Shown: positions 28,057 to 37,935, numbered from the stretch's first letter. The stretch is DNA of 64,000 bases from Afipia sp. GAS231 (GCF_900103365.1 NZ_LT629703.1:3286001-3350000), one strand, 5' to 3'. Notes: generated from the letters alone by a model not told the origin. Translations and numbers: made by a program.

Positions 28057-28242
28057 TCAGGATTCTTTCTTGGCCTTCAGAACCTGCCGGCCCTTGTACA
28101 TGCCGGTCTTCAGGTCGAGGTGGTGCGGACGGCGCAGTTCGCCCGAATCCTTGTCCTCGGCGTAGGTCGGCTTCTTCAGGGCGTCCGCCGAGCGGCGCAT
28201 GCCACGCCGCGAGGGCGATGTTTTTCTTCTGGGAACGGCCAT
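28057..28242 (-). CDS. rpmF: 50S ribosomal protein L32
   Basis: 61 residues, [20 protein letters not shown] then [20 protein letters not shown]. Length, basic composition and the [24 protein letters not shown] start are diagnostic for bacterial L32 of the alphaproteobacterial, non-zinc type. A structural part of the large subunit. mtgA lies upstream on the same strand with a 154-base gap. Confidence 0.98.
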   Translation of the reverse strand: MAVPRRKTSPSRRGMRRSADALKKPTYAEDKDSGELRRPHHLDLKTGMYKGRQVLKAKKES

Positions 28243-28396
28243 AACGGTCCTCTAGGGGTGTTGTCGGAGGGCATCGTCCAGAGCCGGAACGCCCAGCGCG
28301 TAGGCCGCGGGCTGCGATGCCGATAAGGCCGCGCTTATAGAGGATGGGCTGGCGTAAAGCTAGGGCGGGTTGCGGTTAAAACGGCCGAAAATTGGC

Positions 28397-29083
28397 TCAA
28401 AATGCGCGATTCTCGCTCCAGCAGCGCTGTAGTGCCGTCGCATTGGCCCGCGCCATATAGGTCACGGCCAGACGGCGCACCCCCGGACCCGGATTCCGGG
28501 CGCTGCGCCGGATCGGGTTGGGCAGGATCGCCGCCAGCAAGGCTGCCTCCCGCGCCGACAGGGTCGCGGCCGAATGGCCGAACGCGTAAGCCGAACCAGC
28601 CTCGGCTCCGAACTGCCCGGACGGGCCGAGTTCGGCGATGTTGAGGTAGATCTCCAAAATCCGCTGCTTGGACAGCACGAGGTCGATCCACAGCGCCAGC
28701 GGCAGCTCCAGCGCCTTGCGCACGACGCTGCGGCCCGGCCACAGGAACAGGTTTTTGGCGACCTGCTGGGTGATGGTCGACCCGCCGCGCGTGACCTCAC
28801 CGTCCTCGGCGTCGTCCATGACGTCGCGCAGCGCATCCCAATCGACCCCGCGATGACTGCAGAACTTGGCGTCCTCCGAGCCCACCACCGAACGCGGCAA
28901 ATAAGGTGAGATCGCGCTGAAATTGATCCATGGCCGCAATACCGGCGCGCCCCTGAGCCAGCGCCAGGCCATCAGCGTCGAGACCGGATGACCCGTGCGA
29001 TAGAACGGCGTCACCAGATAGGGCAGCAACAGCACCACCAGCAGGATCAGCCCCAGAAATCGGAGAATTCGGACAATGCGCAA
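28397..29083 (-). CDS. mtgA: Monofunctional peptidoglycan glycosyltransferase MtgA
   Basis: 228 residues. One N-terminal membrane segment ([20 protein letters not shown]) and a GT51 domain: [20 protein letters not shown] with the catalytic Glu, [33 protein letters not shown] and [14 protein letters not shown]. It polymerises glycan strands from lipid II at the outer face of the inner membrane. The apparent start at 29083 is a TTG; no ATG lies before the membrane segment, so the exact start is uncertain. Lies between rpmF and ispA (divergent). Confidence 0.95.
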   Translation of the reverse strand: MRIVRILRFLGLILLVVLLLPYLVTPFYRTGHPVSTLMAWRWLRGAPVLRPWINFSAISPYLPRSVVGSEDAKFCSHRGVDWDALRDVMDDAEDGEVTRGGSTITQQVAKNLFLWPGRSVVRKALELPLALWIDLVLSKQRILEIYLNIAELGPSGQFGAEAGSAYAFGHSAATLSAREAALLAAILPNPIRRSARNPGPGVRRLAVTYMARANATALQRCWSENRAF

Positions 29084-29293
29084 ATTGGAAATTTCCGGTT
29101 CAGCCCCGCTGGCAGGACCGATCGACAGGCCCGCCGATCAATAGACCCCCACGCAAATGACATCTCCATGATATTTCGGGCGTTTTCCAGCACTTTTAAG
29201 GCGTTTCAGCCCACCCGCCGGAATTGACGTGAGCCGTGCCATCAACGATTGTCCGGCCAAATCGAGCTGGAGCTATTCTTGGAGCCACTAGAG

Positions 29294-30214
29294 ATGACGA
29301 CCGTGACTTTCGACTTTGCCAAACAACTGGACCAGACCGCGGAGGATACCGAAGCACTGCTGGCGAAGCTGTTGTCCGACACGCTGTTGCCGGACGAGAT
29401 CGCGCGGCCGAGGCGGCTGATGGACGCGATGCGCTATTCCAGCCTCGGTGGCGGCAAACGGTTGCGCCCTTTTCTGGTGGTCGAAAGCTCCGCGGTGTTC
29501 GGCGTGCCGCGCGAGGCCGCCCTGCTGGCCGGCGCCGCGCTCGAATGCATCCACTGCTATTCGCTGATCCACGACGATCTGCCGGCGATGGACAACAGCG
29601 ATCTGCGCCGGGGACGTCCGACCCTGCACAAGAAGACCGACGATGCCACCGCGATCCTCGCCGGCGACGGGCTGCTGACGCTGGCGTTCGACATCATCAC
29701 CCGCGACGAACTGCACAAGGACCCGACCGTGCGCCTGCTGCTGACGCGGGCGCTGGCGCGCGCCTCAGGGATCGGCGGCATGGTCGGCGGCCAGATACTC
29801 GATCTCGCCGGTGAAGGCCGCTTCGGCGACCGCGAGCCGGTCGACGTGGCGCGGCTGCAGCAGATGAAGACCGGCGCGCTGTTGCGCTATGGCTGCATCG
29901 CCGGCGCGATCCTCGGCCAGTCCACGCAAAAGGAATATCAGGCGCTCGACGATTACGGCCGCGCGCTCGGCGAAGCCTTCCAGATCGCCGACGACCTGCT
30001 CGACGTCGAAGGCGATGCCGCGGCACTCGGCAAGCCTGCCGGCGCGGACGCGGCGCTCGGCAAGACCACCTTCGTGACCCAGCTCGGCATCGACGGCGCC
30101 AAGCAGCGCGTGCGCGATTTGCTGGCGCGCGCCGATTCGGCGCTGTCGGTCTTCGGCGCCAAGGGCGACGTGCTGCGGGCCGCGGCGCGCTTCGTCGCCG
30201 ACCGCAAGAGCTGA
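29294..30214 (+). CDS. ispA: Polyprenyl synthetase, probable farnesyl diphosphate synthase
   Basis: 306 residues from ATG 29294; an alternative start at 29249 lacks similarity. The first aspartate-rich motif is in CYSLIHDDLPAMDNSDLRRG (about residues 91-110) and the second in EAFQIADDLLDVEGDAAALG, with GGKRLRPFLV before them. It condenses IPP and DMAPP to farnesyl diphosphate for undecaprenyl, ubiquinone side-chain and hopanoid synthesis. Length and motif spacing match IspA. The DUF1345 gene starts one base after its stop codon. Confidence 0.93.
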   Translation: MTTVTFDFAKQLDQTAEDTEALLAKLLSDTLLPDEIARPRRLMDAMRYSSLGGGKRLRPFLVVESSAVFGVPREAALLAGAALECIHCYSLIHDDLPAMDNSDLRRGRPTLHKKTDDATAILAGDGLLTLAFDIITRDELHKDPTVRLLLTRALARASGIGGMVGGQILDLAGEGRFGDREPVDVARLQQMKTGALLRYGCIAGAILGQSTQKEYQALDDYGRALGEAFQIADDLLDVEGDAAALGKPAGADAALGKTTFVTQLGIDGAKQRVRDLLARADSALSVFGAKGDVLRAAARFVADRKS

Positions 30215-30215
30215 C

Positions 30216-30905
30216 GTGCCGTCCCCCAAGCACGAATTCGATGAGTTTCTCGCCCGGTTCCAAAAAATGCCGGTGCCGCTCCGCCTGGTCTATGCGCGGC
30301 CGCGCACCTTCATCTCGATCGCGATCGGCATCGTCGCGTTCTTCCTGCTGCCGGGCTCGCTGCGGCTGGTGACCCGGCTGCTGGTCGGCTGGGACGTCTT
30401 CGTCTCGTTCTATCTGGCGCTGATCTACATCATGGTGCTGCGCAGCGGCATCGCGCACATCCGCCGCAACGCGGTGCTGCAGGATGACGGCCGTTTCCTG
30501 ATCCTGCTGGTGACCGGGCTCGGCGCCTTCGCCAGCATCGCCGCCATCGTGTTCGAGCTCGGCGCCTCGAACCGCAGTGGGCCTGGCCTCGCGCTGGCGA
30601 CGATCACGATCGCGCTGTCATGGGCGGCGGTGCACACCGGATTCTCGCTGCACTACGCCCACGAATATTATCGCGGGCCCAAGCCGGGCGGCCTGCAGTT
30701 TCCGAGCGGCGACAGCGACGACGAGGCCGACTATTGGGACTTCGTCTATTTCTCGTTCGTGATCGGCATGACCGCGCAGGTGTCCGACGTCGGCATCACC
30801 GACCGGATCATCCGCCGCACCGCGACCGTGCACGGCATCATCTCGTTCGTGTTCAACACCGCGCTGGTCGCGTTGATGGTCAACATCGCCGCCAGCGCGA
30901 TCTGA
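30216..30905 (+). CDS. DUF1345 integral membrane protein
   Basis: 229 residues with a GTG start at 30216, one base after the ispA stop, so expression is likely coupled. Five or so hydrophobic segments, with the family block FSLHYAHEYYR and DYWDFVYFSFVIGMTAQVSD VGITDR (adjacent pieces). DUF1345 is a common predicted membrane protein of unknown function. Stops three bases from the convergent caspase gene. Confidence 0.88.
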   Translation: MPSPKHEFDEFLARFQKMPVPLRLVYARPRTFISIAIGIVAFFLLPGSLRLVTRLLVGWDVFVSFYLALIYIMVLRSGIAHIRRNAVLQDDGRFLILLVTGLGAFASIAAIVFELGASNRSGPGLALATITIALSWAAVHTGFSLHYAHEYYRGPKPGGLQFPSGDSDDEADYWDFVYFSFVIGMTAQVSDVGITDRIIRRTATVHGIISFVFNTALVALMVNIAASAI

Positions 30906-30908
30906 AGG

Positions 30909-32711
30909 TTACGGGCACCTTCCCGACATGATGGCTCCGTATCCGTTGCAACCCTGCTGACGTTCCAGGCCGGTGAGCGGCTGGCCTGAAGCTCCGATCC
31001 CTGGAGTGGATGCTGAAGGGCGCGGGGAAGCGGGCTCTGAAGAACGCCTGACAATAACTCGCCTTGGTTCCGGTGCGTCGCGGCGGACCTCCGGCCTGTC
31101 GCGCCTGGCGACCGGCTTCTTCTCCCGGCGCTTCTCGCATTCATTGTCGTCGTTGAGGAACGAGCCTTCGGCGCAGCTGATCTTGCTGCAGCGGTCGCCA
31201 TCGGCCTTATAGCCATGTTCGCAGACCAGCGGACAGACCCGCGATGTCTTCAGCTTGACCGTGTCGAGCGTATCGACGCTCGCCACTTTGGCGTCGAGCT
31301 TGGTGCCGGCATAGCGATTGAACAGCGATAGCGAACGCTGCGAGGCCGAATTCCAGTCGCCGTCCGCGGCACCCGTCAGGCAACCGACGCGGCGCAGCTC
31401 GGCCTGCACCGATTTGGTGACGTCGGCCTGCGGCGGTCCGGCGCTGAGGGCGGCAAGATTCACACCTTTGTCCTTGTCGGCGGCTGGCGCGGCGGATGCC
31501 TTATCGGCGGCAACCTTGTCGGCAGCGGCCTTTTCAGCCGCGGCGCGCTTCTGCTCGGCGGCGGCGGCCTGATCCTGCGCCACCTGCTTGGCCTTTTCGG
31601 CGGCGATGCGCGCCTGCTCGGCGGCCTTGGCGTCAGCGTCGGCCTTCGCCTGCTGCGCCTTCTGGGCGCCTTCGGCAGCGAGCCGCGCCCGCTCCTGTTC
31701 GGTCGCCTTCGCCTTCTCGGTCGCGGCGACCCGGGCCTCTTCGGCCGCGATCTTCTCGAGCTGGAGTTTGGCGAGGCTGGCGTAGAATCCATCAGGGTAT
31801 TGCGCCAGGAACGCGTTGAGCGCGCTCTTGTTGCCGACCTGCAGCGCCAGTTCGTAGTCGCGGCGGGCCTCCGCCTGCGCGCTGAGGGTGGGCACAGCAG
31901 GCGCTGCGGCGGGGGCCGCGGGCGCAGGCGCCGGCACCAGCGGCACGTCTTCGCCGCCGAGCGAACCATAGACGAATGGCTCCTGGCGGTTGCCGGTGGT
32001 CTTGAGCACCTCGTCGCGGACAAAACCGAAAGCCCGGCGCACGTCGAGGCCAGGCGTCGTCAGGTGATGGGCCAGCGCTGTCGTAAACGGGCTGTTGGTG
32101 CCGTCGCCGTCAGCGGCGGTCGAGCCGGCCTTGGCCGAATAGGCGATCAGCACGTTCGGACTGGTCGGCTCGACCTTGGCGAGACCCTGCCCGACGGCGC
32201 GGGTAGCAACGGTGCGCTTCATCTTTTTGGAAAACGGATTGTCGCGGCAGGCGTCGAGGATGACGAGCCGCAATTTCTTCGCGGGCTCGATCGCGATCAG
32301 GATGCGGTCCAGCGAAAATGCCTCGTCATAGATATCGGTATCGCGCTCCAGCTTGGCATCCACCGGAATGAGATAGTTGGAGCCGTCCACCTCAATGCCG
32401 TGGCCGGCGTAATAGACCACCGCGATATCGGCATCGCGCGCGCGGTCGGCAAAATCGCGCAGCGCGCGCCGGGTCTCGGCCGCCGGAAGATCGCGGCGGG
32501 AGTCGACGACATCGAAGCCGGCATCCTTCAGGGTGGCGGCCATTTTGGCGCCGTCATTGGCCGGATTGGGGAGCGGCGCGACATTCTGGTAGGCGGAATT
32601 GCCGAGCACCAGCGCCACGCGCTTCTCGGCAAGGGCCGGTTCGCTCACGAGCAGGACGGCTGCGGTGGTCAGAACCCATCGGTACAATTTTAGAGATCCG
32701 GATTTCATCAT
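30909..32711 (-). CDS. Secreted caspase-family (orthocaspase-like) protein
   Basis: 600 residues. Signal peptide to about residue 28 (LLVSEPALA), then a caspase-like p20 domain (about 29-245) with the catalytic dyad intact: His104 in VVYYAGHGIEVDG and Cys155 in LVILDACRDNPFSKKM. An Ala/Pro hinge leads to a short helical segment and a long Ala/Lys/Glu-rich coiled coil (about 310-430), then a Cys-rich domain (VGCLTGAADGDW, VCPLVCEHGYKADGDRC) and an Arg-rich tail. The layout places a cysteine protease in the periplasm. Caspase-like proteins of this kind are frequent in Bradyrhizobium; substrates are unknown. Convergent with the DUF1345 gene. Confidence 0.9.
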   Translation of the reverse strand: MMKSGSLKLYRWVLTTAAVLLVSEPALAEKRVALVLGNSAYQNVAPLPNPANDGAKMAATLKDAGFDVVDSRRDLPAAETRRALRDFADRARDADIAVVYYAGHGIEVDGSNYLIPVDAKLERDTDIYDEAFSLDRILIAIEPAKKLRLVILDACRDNPFSKKMKRTVATRAVGQGLAKVEPTSPNVLIAYSAKAGSTAADGDGTNSPFTTALAHHLTTPGLDVRRAFGFVRDEVLKTTGNRQEPFVYGSLGGEDVPLVPAPAPAAPAAAPAVPTLSAQAEARRDYELALQVGNKSALNAFLAQYPDGFYASLAKLQLEKIAAEEARVAATEKAKATEQERARLAAEGAQKAQQAKADADAKAAEQARIAAEKAKQVAQDQAAAAEQKRAAAEKAAADKVAADKASAAPAADKDKGVNLAALSAGPPQADVTKSVQAELRRVGCLTGAADGDWNSASQRSLSLFNRYAGTKLDAKVASVDTLDTVKLKTSRVCPLVCEHGYKADGDRCSKISCAEGSFLNDDNECEKRREKKPVARRDRPEVRRDAPEPRRVIVRRSSEPASPRPSASTPGIGASGQPLTGLERQQGCNGYGAIMSGRCP

Positions 32712-32921
32712 GACGCGTCCTGAACCTCGTACTTTCTAGCACACCGGGACTGTCTACCAGAAGCCAAAGCCGGCCTTTGTGAGTTGGGTCACGATCCGCC
32801 TCGGCGCCGAACGTGCGACCGCTCTGTTATTGGTCCGGCAAAGCGGCCGCCGGTTCGCCCGCCACCGCTTTTTCGTCGGGTTCCCGACCGGGTATAGACC
32901 CTCCGTGCGACTGCTTATTCC

Positions 32922-33365
32922 TCAGCGAATGGCCGCCTGGCGCGGCACGACATGCCCCTCATACTGCGGCAAATTGTCCGTGATCGAAAACCACGGCGCC
33001 TTGGACCCCACGAAGATATGGGCCGTCGGGCGGATCGAGGGATCGTCGACCAGCGAGCCCATCGCCACATGGACGTAGGTGCCAGCGCGGACCAGCGAAT
33101 AGAGCAGCGAGCCGCAGCGACAGCAGTGCGCGTCGTGGCCGGCCGCATCGCCATGGATCAAGAGGGCCTCGTCGCCTCTGGTGATGCGAAGCTTGTCGCG
33201 GGCGATGCCCGCGAACGGCTTGAATGCCGACCCGGTGGTGCGCCGGCAATTCGAGCAGTGGCAGTTGAGGGCATATTCGAAGGCGTCAACGACGGCATAG
33301 CCCACCGTGCGGCAGAAGCATTCTGCGGCGAGGATGCGAGCATTCGGATTTGCTGAAGCGATCAC
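32922..33365 (-). CDS. GFA/CENP-V-family zinc protein
   Basis: 147 residues. GTG start at 33365 with an AGGA site seven bases upstream. Zinc-binding cysteines in LNCHCSNCRRTTGSAFKPFA and HCCRCGSLLYS, as in the glutathione-dependent formaldehyde-activating (GFA) fold. Most members are not proven to act on formaldehyde. It is divergent from the NTF2-like gene, with overlapping 5' regions. Confidence 0.9.
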   Translation of the reverse strand: MIASANPNARILAAECFCRTVGYAVVDAFEYALNCHCSNCRRTTGSAFKPFAGIARDKLRITRGDEALLIHGDAAGHDAHCCRCGSLLYSLVRAGTYVHVAMGSLVDDPSIRPTAHIFVGSKAPWFSITDNLPQYEGHVVPRQAAIR

Positions 33366-33466
33366 GAATTATTCCTCACGATGATGATGAACTCACCATA
33401 GCGCATCGGTCCGGTTCGTGGCTTAATTCGGTCCGAACAAGCCTTAAATCCCCGGGAGGATACGCC

Positions 33467-33841
33467 GTGAGCCATGACCGATCGACCGTCGAAGCCGTGG
33501 TCAAGAACTACTTCGATGGCCTCTATGAGGGGGACGCCGATAAGCTCGGCGCGATTTTCGATCCCACCGCCGATTTGCGCTGGGTGGAAAAGGGCGCGTT
33601 GCAGGTCCTGACCGTGCCGGACTGGCTCGACCGCGTCCGCAAGCGGCCGTCGGCGAAAGCGGAAGGCAAGCCGCGCGAGGATTTCATCGTCACGATCGAC
33701 CGCTCGGACGATCAGACCGCCTTCGTCAAGGTGCGTTGCCAGTTGCCGCCGCGCTATTTCACCGACTACCTGGTGGCGATGAAACTCTCCGACGGCTGGA
33801 AGATCGTCTCGAAATCCTACCGCTACGATCTCAGGGAATGA
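33467..33841 (+). CDS. NTF2-like / lumazine-binding-like protein
   Basis: 124 residues. The GTG at 33467 follows GGGAGGA with six-base spacing and is preferred to upstream starts whose translation covers non-coding leader. Sequence VSHDRSTVEAVVKNYFDGLY, FDPTADLRWVEKGALQVLTV and DGWKIVSKSYRYD fit the putative lumazine-binding / NTF2-like fold used by many small enzymes and binding proteins. Ligand unknown. A lipoprotein gene starts 19 bases downstream. Confidence 0.82.
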   Translation: MSHDRSTVEAVVKNYFDGLYEGDADKLGAIFDPTADLRWVEKGALQVLTVPDWLDRVRKRPSAKAEGKPREDFIVTIDRSDDQTAFVKVRCQLPPRYFTDYLVAMKLSDGWKIVSKSYRYDLRE

Positions 33842-33860
33842 CGACCGCGGGAGCGTAGCC

Positions 33861-34229
33861 ATGCGCAAGATCATCGCCATCATCGCTCTCGCATCCGCTC
33901 TCGGCGCCTGCGGTATGATCAATACCCTTGTGGACGGCTACAAGCATTCGCAGGCCGTCGCGAGCGAGCTTGAGCAGGCAACCGGCCTGAAGCCCGGAGT
34001 AGGCTTCAATTGGCACAATGGCCGGCTCGTCTCGGTGACGGTCACCTTCCCGAAGGTTTACGACGCCAAGCCGCTCCGCGAACTCGCCGACGTGGTGCGC
34101 GCCTCCGTCAGGAAGCAATTCAAGCAGACGCCTGAGGACATTGAACTCGGCTTTTCGCTGGGCGCGACGGCACCGGACACGTCAGCGCAAGCGGAACACC
34201 AGCGTCAACAGGCGAGCCTCGCACCATAG
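33861..34229 (+). CDS. Small predicted lipoprotein
   Basis: 122 residues. Signal peptide MRKIIAIIALASALGAC with a good lipobox (LGAC, Cys17), so the mature protein should be a membrane-anchored lipoprotein. The body has ATGLKPGVGFNWHNGRLVSV and VVRASVRKQFKQTPEDIEL. I do not recognise a family. It starts 19 bases after the NTF2-like gene and may be in the same transcript. Confidence 0.8.
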   Translation: MRKIIAIIALASALGACGMINTLVDGYKHSQAVASELEQATGLKPGVGFNWHNGRLVSVTVTFPKVYDAKPLRELADVVRASVRKQFKQTPEDIELGFSLGATAPDTSAQAEHQRQQASLAP

Positions 34230-34314
34230 CCGTGGGTTCCGGATCGTCCCGCGTTCGTGACCGCCCCCCGGCGGCATTGACCTTGCAGGTGTTTCCCTGC
34301 GATTGGGAACCACC

Positions 34315-35922
34315 ATGGAAGCCAAGTTTCAGATCTTCTTGATCCTGCTCGCCGTACTCGCGGGCACCGCCCTGCTGGCCCGGCGTATCAATGCGGCGCC
34401 GGCCATCCTGCTGCTGTTGGCCGGCATCGTGCTCGCCTTCGTGCCGGGCATGCCGTCGCTGGAATTGCCGCCCGAACTGGTGCTGCTGGTGGTGCTGCCG
34501 CCGCTGATCTATTCGGCCAGCGTCGCCATGAGCTGGCGCGAGTTCAGGTTCAACCTGCGCGTCATCATCCTGCTGTCGGTCGGCTGCGTGATCTTCACCG
34601 CCTTCGCGGTCGCCGCCGCCACGCATTATCTGATCGGGCTGCCCTGGGGTGTCGGTTTCCTGCTCGGCGCCATTGTCGCGCCGCCCGACGTGGTGGCGCC
34701 GCTGGCGATTGCGCGCAAGCTCGGGCTGCCGCGCCGCATCCTCACCGTGCTCGAGGGCGAAGGGCTCGCCAACGACGCCACCGCGCTGATCCTCTATCGG
34801 TTCGCGGTCGTGGCGATCTCGACCGGGCTGTTCTCGCTGCCGCAGGCGACCGGCACGTTTGCGGTCATCGTGGTCGGCGAGATGCTGTTTGGCGCGGCGG
34901 TGGGCTGGATTAGCCTGCGCGCCCGGCATCGCGCGCGGGATCCGCAGGTCGAGATCACGCTGTCGCTGATCACACCCTATCTCGCCTACTGGATCCCCGA
35001 ACATTTCGGCGGCTCCGGCGTGATCGCCACCGTGGCCTGCGGTCTCTACATCAGCTGGAACGGACCGCTGCTGATTTCGGCCGCGACGCGCCTGCAGGGC
35101 ATCTTCTTCTGGGACCTGATGATCTTCCTGATCGAGGGCCTGCTGTTCCTGCTGACCGGCTTTCAGATGCGCTCGCTGCTGGAGAAGTCGAAGGGATTTC
35201 CGCTCCAAGACATCCTGTTTGCGGTCGGGCTGGTCGTGGTCATCGTCGTGATCGCGCGCTTTGCCTGGGTCTATCCCGCGACCTATCTGCCGCGCGTCTT
35301 CAGCAAGCGGCTGCGCGAACGCGATCCTTATCCATCCTGGCGCACGGTGTTCGTGATCGCGTTCACCGGCGTGCGCGGCGCGGTGTCGCTGGCGGCCGCG
35401 CTGGCGCTGCCCTATACGCTGGCGAACGGCGATCTGTTTCCCTATCGCGACCTGATCCTGTTCGTCACCTTCAGCGTCATCCTGATCACGCTGGTCGGAA
35501 CCGGAATCGGCCTGCCACCGCTGGTGCGATGGCTCGGCGTCGCCGACGCCGGCCACAACGAGCATGTCGCCGAACATGAGTCCGAGATCGCGGCGCGGCG
35601 CGAGGCGCTTGATGCAGCACTCAAATCGCTCGACGCCATCACCGACGACCGCGAATTGTCGGACGAGGTCGTCAAGCTGTTGCGCGCCCGGCACGAGATC
35701 CGCGCCGATCAGTTGCCGGACACGCTCGATCCCGACAAGCACGACGTCTCCGCGGAAGGCACCGCGCTGACGCGGGAGCTGATCGCGGCGGAGCGAAAAT
35801 TCATCCACGCGTTGCTGCGCGACGGCAAGATCACCGACGAAACGCGACGGCGAATCGAGCGCGACCTCGATCTGGAGGAAGCGAGTTTGAGCAATCGGGA
35901 GTATCGAAGGATACCGTTGTAG
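34315..35922 (+). CDS. CPA1-type Na+/H+ antiporter
   Basis: 535 residues with about 12 membrane segments then a cytoplasmic helical tail (about residues 420-535). The transport core has LLGAIVAPPDVVAPLAIARK, EGEGLANDATALILYRFAV and AFTGVRGAVSLAAALALP, typical of CPA1 antiporters (YjcE/NhaP relatives). The usual TDPV motif reads APPDV. ATG 34315 is chosen over a TTG at 34303. It exports Na+ or K+ in exchange for protons across the inner membrane. Confidence 0.92.
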   Translation: MEAKFQIFLILLAVLAGTALLARRINAAPAILLLLAGIVLAFVPGMPSLELPPELVLLVVLPPLIYSASVAMSWREFRFNLRVIILLSVGCVIFTAFAVAAATHYLIGLPWGVGFLLGAIVAPPDVVAPLAIARKLGLPRRILTVLEGEGLANDATALILYRFAVVAISTGLFSLPQATGTFAVIVVGEMLFGAAVGWISLRARHRARDPQVEITLSLITPYLAYWIPEHFGGSGVIATVACGLYISWNGPLLISAATRLQGIFFWDLMIFLIEGLLFLLTGFQMRSLLEKSKGFPLQDILFAVGLVVVIVVIARFAWVYPATYLPRVFSKRLRERDPYPSWRTVFVIAFTGVRGAVSLAAALALPYTLANGDLFPYRDLILFVTFSVILITLVGTGIGLPPLVRWLGVADAGHNEHVAEHESEIAARREALDAALKSLDAITDDRELSDEVVKLLRARHEIRADQLPDTLDPDKHDVSAEGTALTRELIAAERKFIHALLRDGKITDETRRRIERDLDLEEASLSNREYRRIPL

Positions 35923-35945
35923 TGCTCGCGGGACGCCTCACACGT

Positions 35946-36052
35946 CGTCATTGCGAGGCGCAAGCGACGACCTGTCCGCCGTAGCTCAACGAGCGACGGC
36001 GGAAGCCTGTCATCGGGCAGGCATTCGCGCGACCCGTTGGCTCGCAATGACG
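35946..36052. repeat. Intergenic palindromic repeat, family B
   Basis: About 107 bases, starting CGTCATTGCGAGGCGCAAGC and ending GTTGGCTCGCAATGACG. It keeps the CGGGCAGGCATTCGCGCGACCC inner part also seen in the right half of the 7353 copy but differs in its left half. Lies between the antiporter gene and the convergent solute-binding protein gene. Confidence 0.82.
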
Positions 36053-36144
36053 GATAGAGCCCTACTCCGCCGCCGCGTTCAACTCGGGCCGCGAGGTTCG
36101 CTCCTCTCCTGCGCTTTTCAGTTCGGACGCGTCATGCGGATTTG

Positions 36145-37935
36145 TCACGTCTCCCGATACCAGTTTGCCAATTGCCACAGGTCGTTGTCCCAACCAGAGA
36201 AATGCGCGGTCAAATTGCCGCTCAGGGCCGCGGCCCTCGTCCGGCCGACGAGGGGCAGGATGTAATTGTCGCCGACAACCAGGTCGTTGAGCTTGATGAA
36301 CATCGCCACCCGCTTCACCGCATCGAGCTCCCGTTCGGCCTGCTTGTAGATCTCGTCATATTGCTTGTTAATCCAGCGGCAGATATTGCGCCCCTGCCAC
36401 TTGTTTTCCCTGGTTGCCACCTGCCACGACACGCACTGGTTCATGAAGAATTGCGGATCGGGTTGCGGCATGGTGGTATTGTACATCTGCGCGTCGCAAT
36501 AGAAATGCGGGTAGGTGTCGGGGTTGGCGGTGTCGGAGGAGAAAAACACCGATCCCACCACCGACTTCAGCTCGACGTCGATGCCCGCCTTCTGGCACGC
36601 CTGCTTGACGATGACCTGGGTTTTCTGCCGTGGCGCATTGATGGAGGTCTGGAACACGAACTTCAGCGATTTGCCGTCCTTGGCGCGAATGCCATCCGCG
36701 CTCTTCTTCCAGCCGGCGGCTTCGAGAAGCTTGTTGGCCTTCTCGATATTGAATTCGAATTTGGTATTTTTCGACCGAAAACGCTCCGGGTTATTGATGA
36801 AGTTTGCGGTGGCGACAGCGGTGCGGCCATAAATGAATTTCTCGATCGAGGCACGATCGATCAGGAGGTTGATGGCCTGGCGCACCGCCGGGTCGCTGAA
36901 CAGCGGATGCCTGGTCTTGAGGCTTGCGCGCTCGCCATCGATATCGACCGCGGGATCGGTTGCGTTGAGCATCATGAACTCGACATTGCCACTCGACATG
37001 ATGTTCACCCTGCCCTTGCCGACGCCTTCCAGCTTGAGCAGAATTTCGTCTTCCACCTGCATGTTCCACGCATAGTCATATTCGCCGGTCTGCAGTACCG
37101 CGCGCGCGGCCGATACCGCGTCGCCGCCGCCCTTGACTTCCAGCGTATCGAAATGCGGGCGGTTGGCGACGTGGTAGTCGGGATTGCGCTTGGCACGGAC
37201 AGTGTCACCCGGCTTGAAATCGACGAAAAGATAAGGGCCGGTGCCTACGGGCTTGGTGTTGGTCGGCGCGTCGCGTGACTTGCCGCCAATGTAATCCGCA
37301 AACAGGTGCTTCGGGATAATCATGCCGTAGTTGCCGACAAAGGCATCGGCCCAGAACGGCGTCGGCTTTGCAAAGGTTACGCGAACCGTGAAATCGTCGA
37401 TCTTCTCGACCTTGATATCCTTGTAGTTGGCGATCGAGACCGCCGCGGTCTCGGGCGTGCGGGCATATTCCCAGTTGAAAACGACGTCGTCCGCCGTGAA
37501 GGGCATCCCGTCATGCCATTTGACGCCACGTTTCAACTTCCAGACAACCGAGAGGCCGTCCTCGGCAAGGCCATCATTTTCCTTGCTCGGAATCTCGGCG
37601 GCCAGGAACGGAACCAGATTGCCCTCACCGTCCCATCCCGCCAGCGGTTCGTAGAATATCCGGGAACCCTCCTGGTCCTTGGTGCCGACGGCGAAATGCG
37701 GGTTGAGCAAGGTCACCGCCTGCCAATACAGCAGCTTCAGCGCGCCGCCACCGCCGGCTTTGGTCGGCTTGTAGGAAATCGCCGTTTCCGCCATGGCAAC
37801 GCCCGACTGGCTCAACATCATGCCGGCCATCGGCGCGGTGATGCCGACCGCAATCATGCCCTGTACAAATTGGCGGCGCGACAGGCGTCCGGACTTGACG
37901 TCCGCGATCAGGTTTCGAAGTTCCTGCTCGTTCAT
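36145..37935 (-). CDS. Tat-exported ABC transporter solute-binding protein (peptide/nickel family 5)
   Basis: 596 residues from ATG 37935 (GGAG site seven bases upstream). A twin-arginine signal, GRLSRRQFVQGMIAVG, is followed by a family 5 extracellular solute-binding domain: LSVVWKLKRGVKWHDGMPFT, TKPVGTGPYLFVDF and PAVRQAINLLIDRASIEKFI. Family members bind oligopeptides, opines, or other organic solutes in the periplasm. No permease or ATPase genes are nearby, so it must use a transporter encoded elsewhere. It is the last gene in a tauD-Rieske-SBP run, suggesting it captures the oxygenases' substrate. Confidence 0.92.
   Translation of the reverse strand: MNEQELRNLIADVKSGRLSRRQFVQGMIAVGITAPMAGMMLSQSGVAMAETAISYKPTKAGGGGALKLLYWQAVTLLNPHFAVGTKDQEGSRIFYEPLAGWDGEGNLVPFLAAEIPSKENDGLAEDGLSVVWKLKRGVKWHDGMPFTADDVVFNWEYARTPETAAVSIANYKDIKVEKIDDFTVRVTFAKPTPFWADAFVGNYGMIIPKHLFADYIGGKSRDAPTNTKPVGTGPYLFVDFKPGDTVRAKRNPDYHVANRPHFDTLEVKGGGDAVSAARAVLQTGEYDYAWNMQVEDEILLKLEGVGKGRVNIMSSGNVEFMMLNATDPAVDIDGERASLKTRHPLFSDPAVRQAINLLIDRASIEKFIYGRTAVATANFINNPERFRSKNTKFEFNIEKANKLLEAAGWKKSADGIRAKDGKSLKFVFQTSINAPRQKTQVIVKQACQKAGIDVELKSVVGSVFFSSDTANPDTYPHFYCDAQMYNTTMPQPDPQFFMNQCVSWQVATRENKWQGRNICRWINKQYDEIYKQAERELDAVKRVAMFIKLNDLVVGDNYILPLVGRTRAAALSGNLTAHFSGWDNDLWQLANWYRET

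Noticed and set aside
34120..35808. 562-codon minus-strand open frame opposite the antiporter
   Set aside because: His/Gln/Arg-rich antisense translation typical of a high-GC shadow; the plus strand codes a clear CPA1 antiporter.
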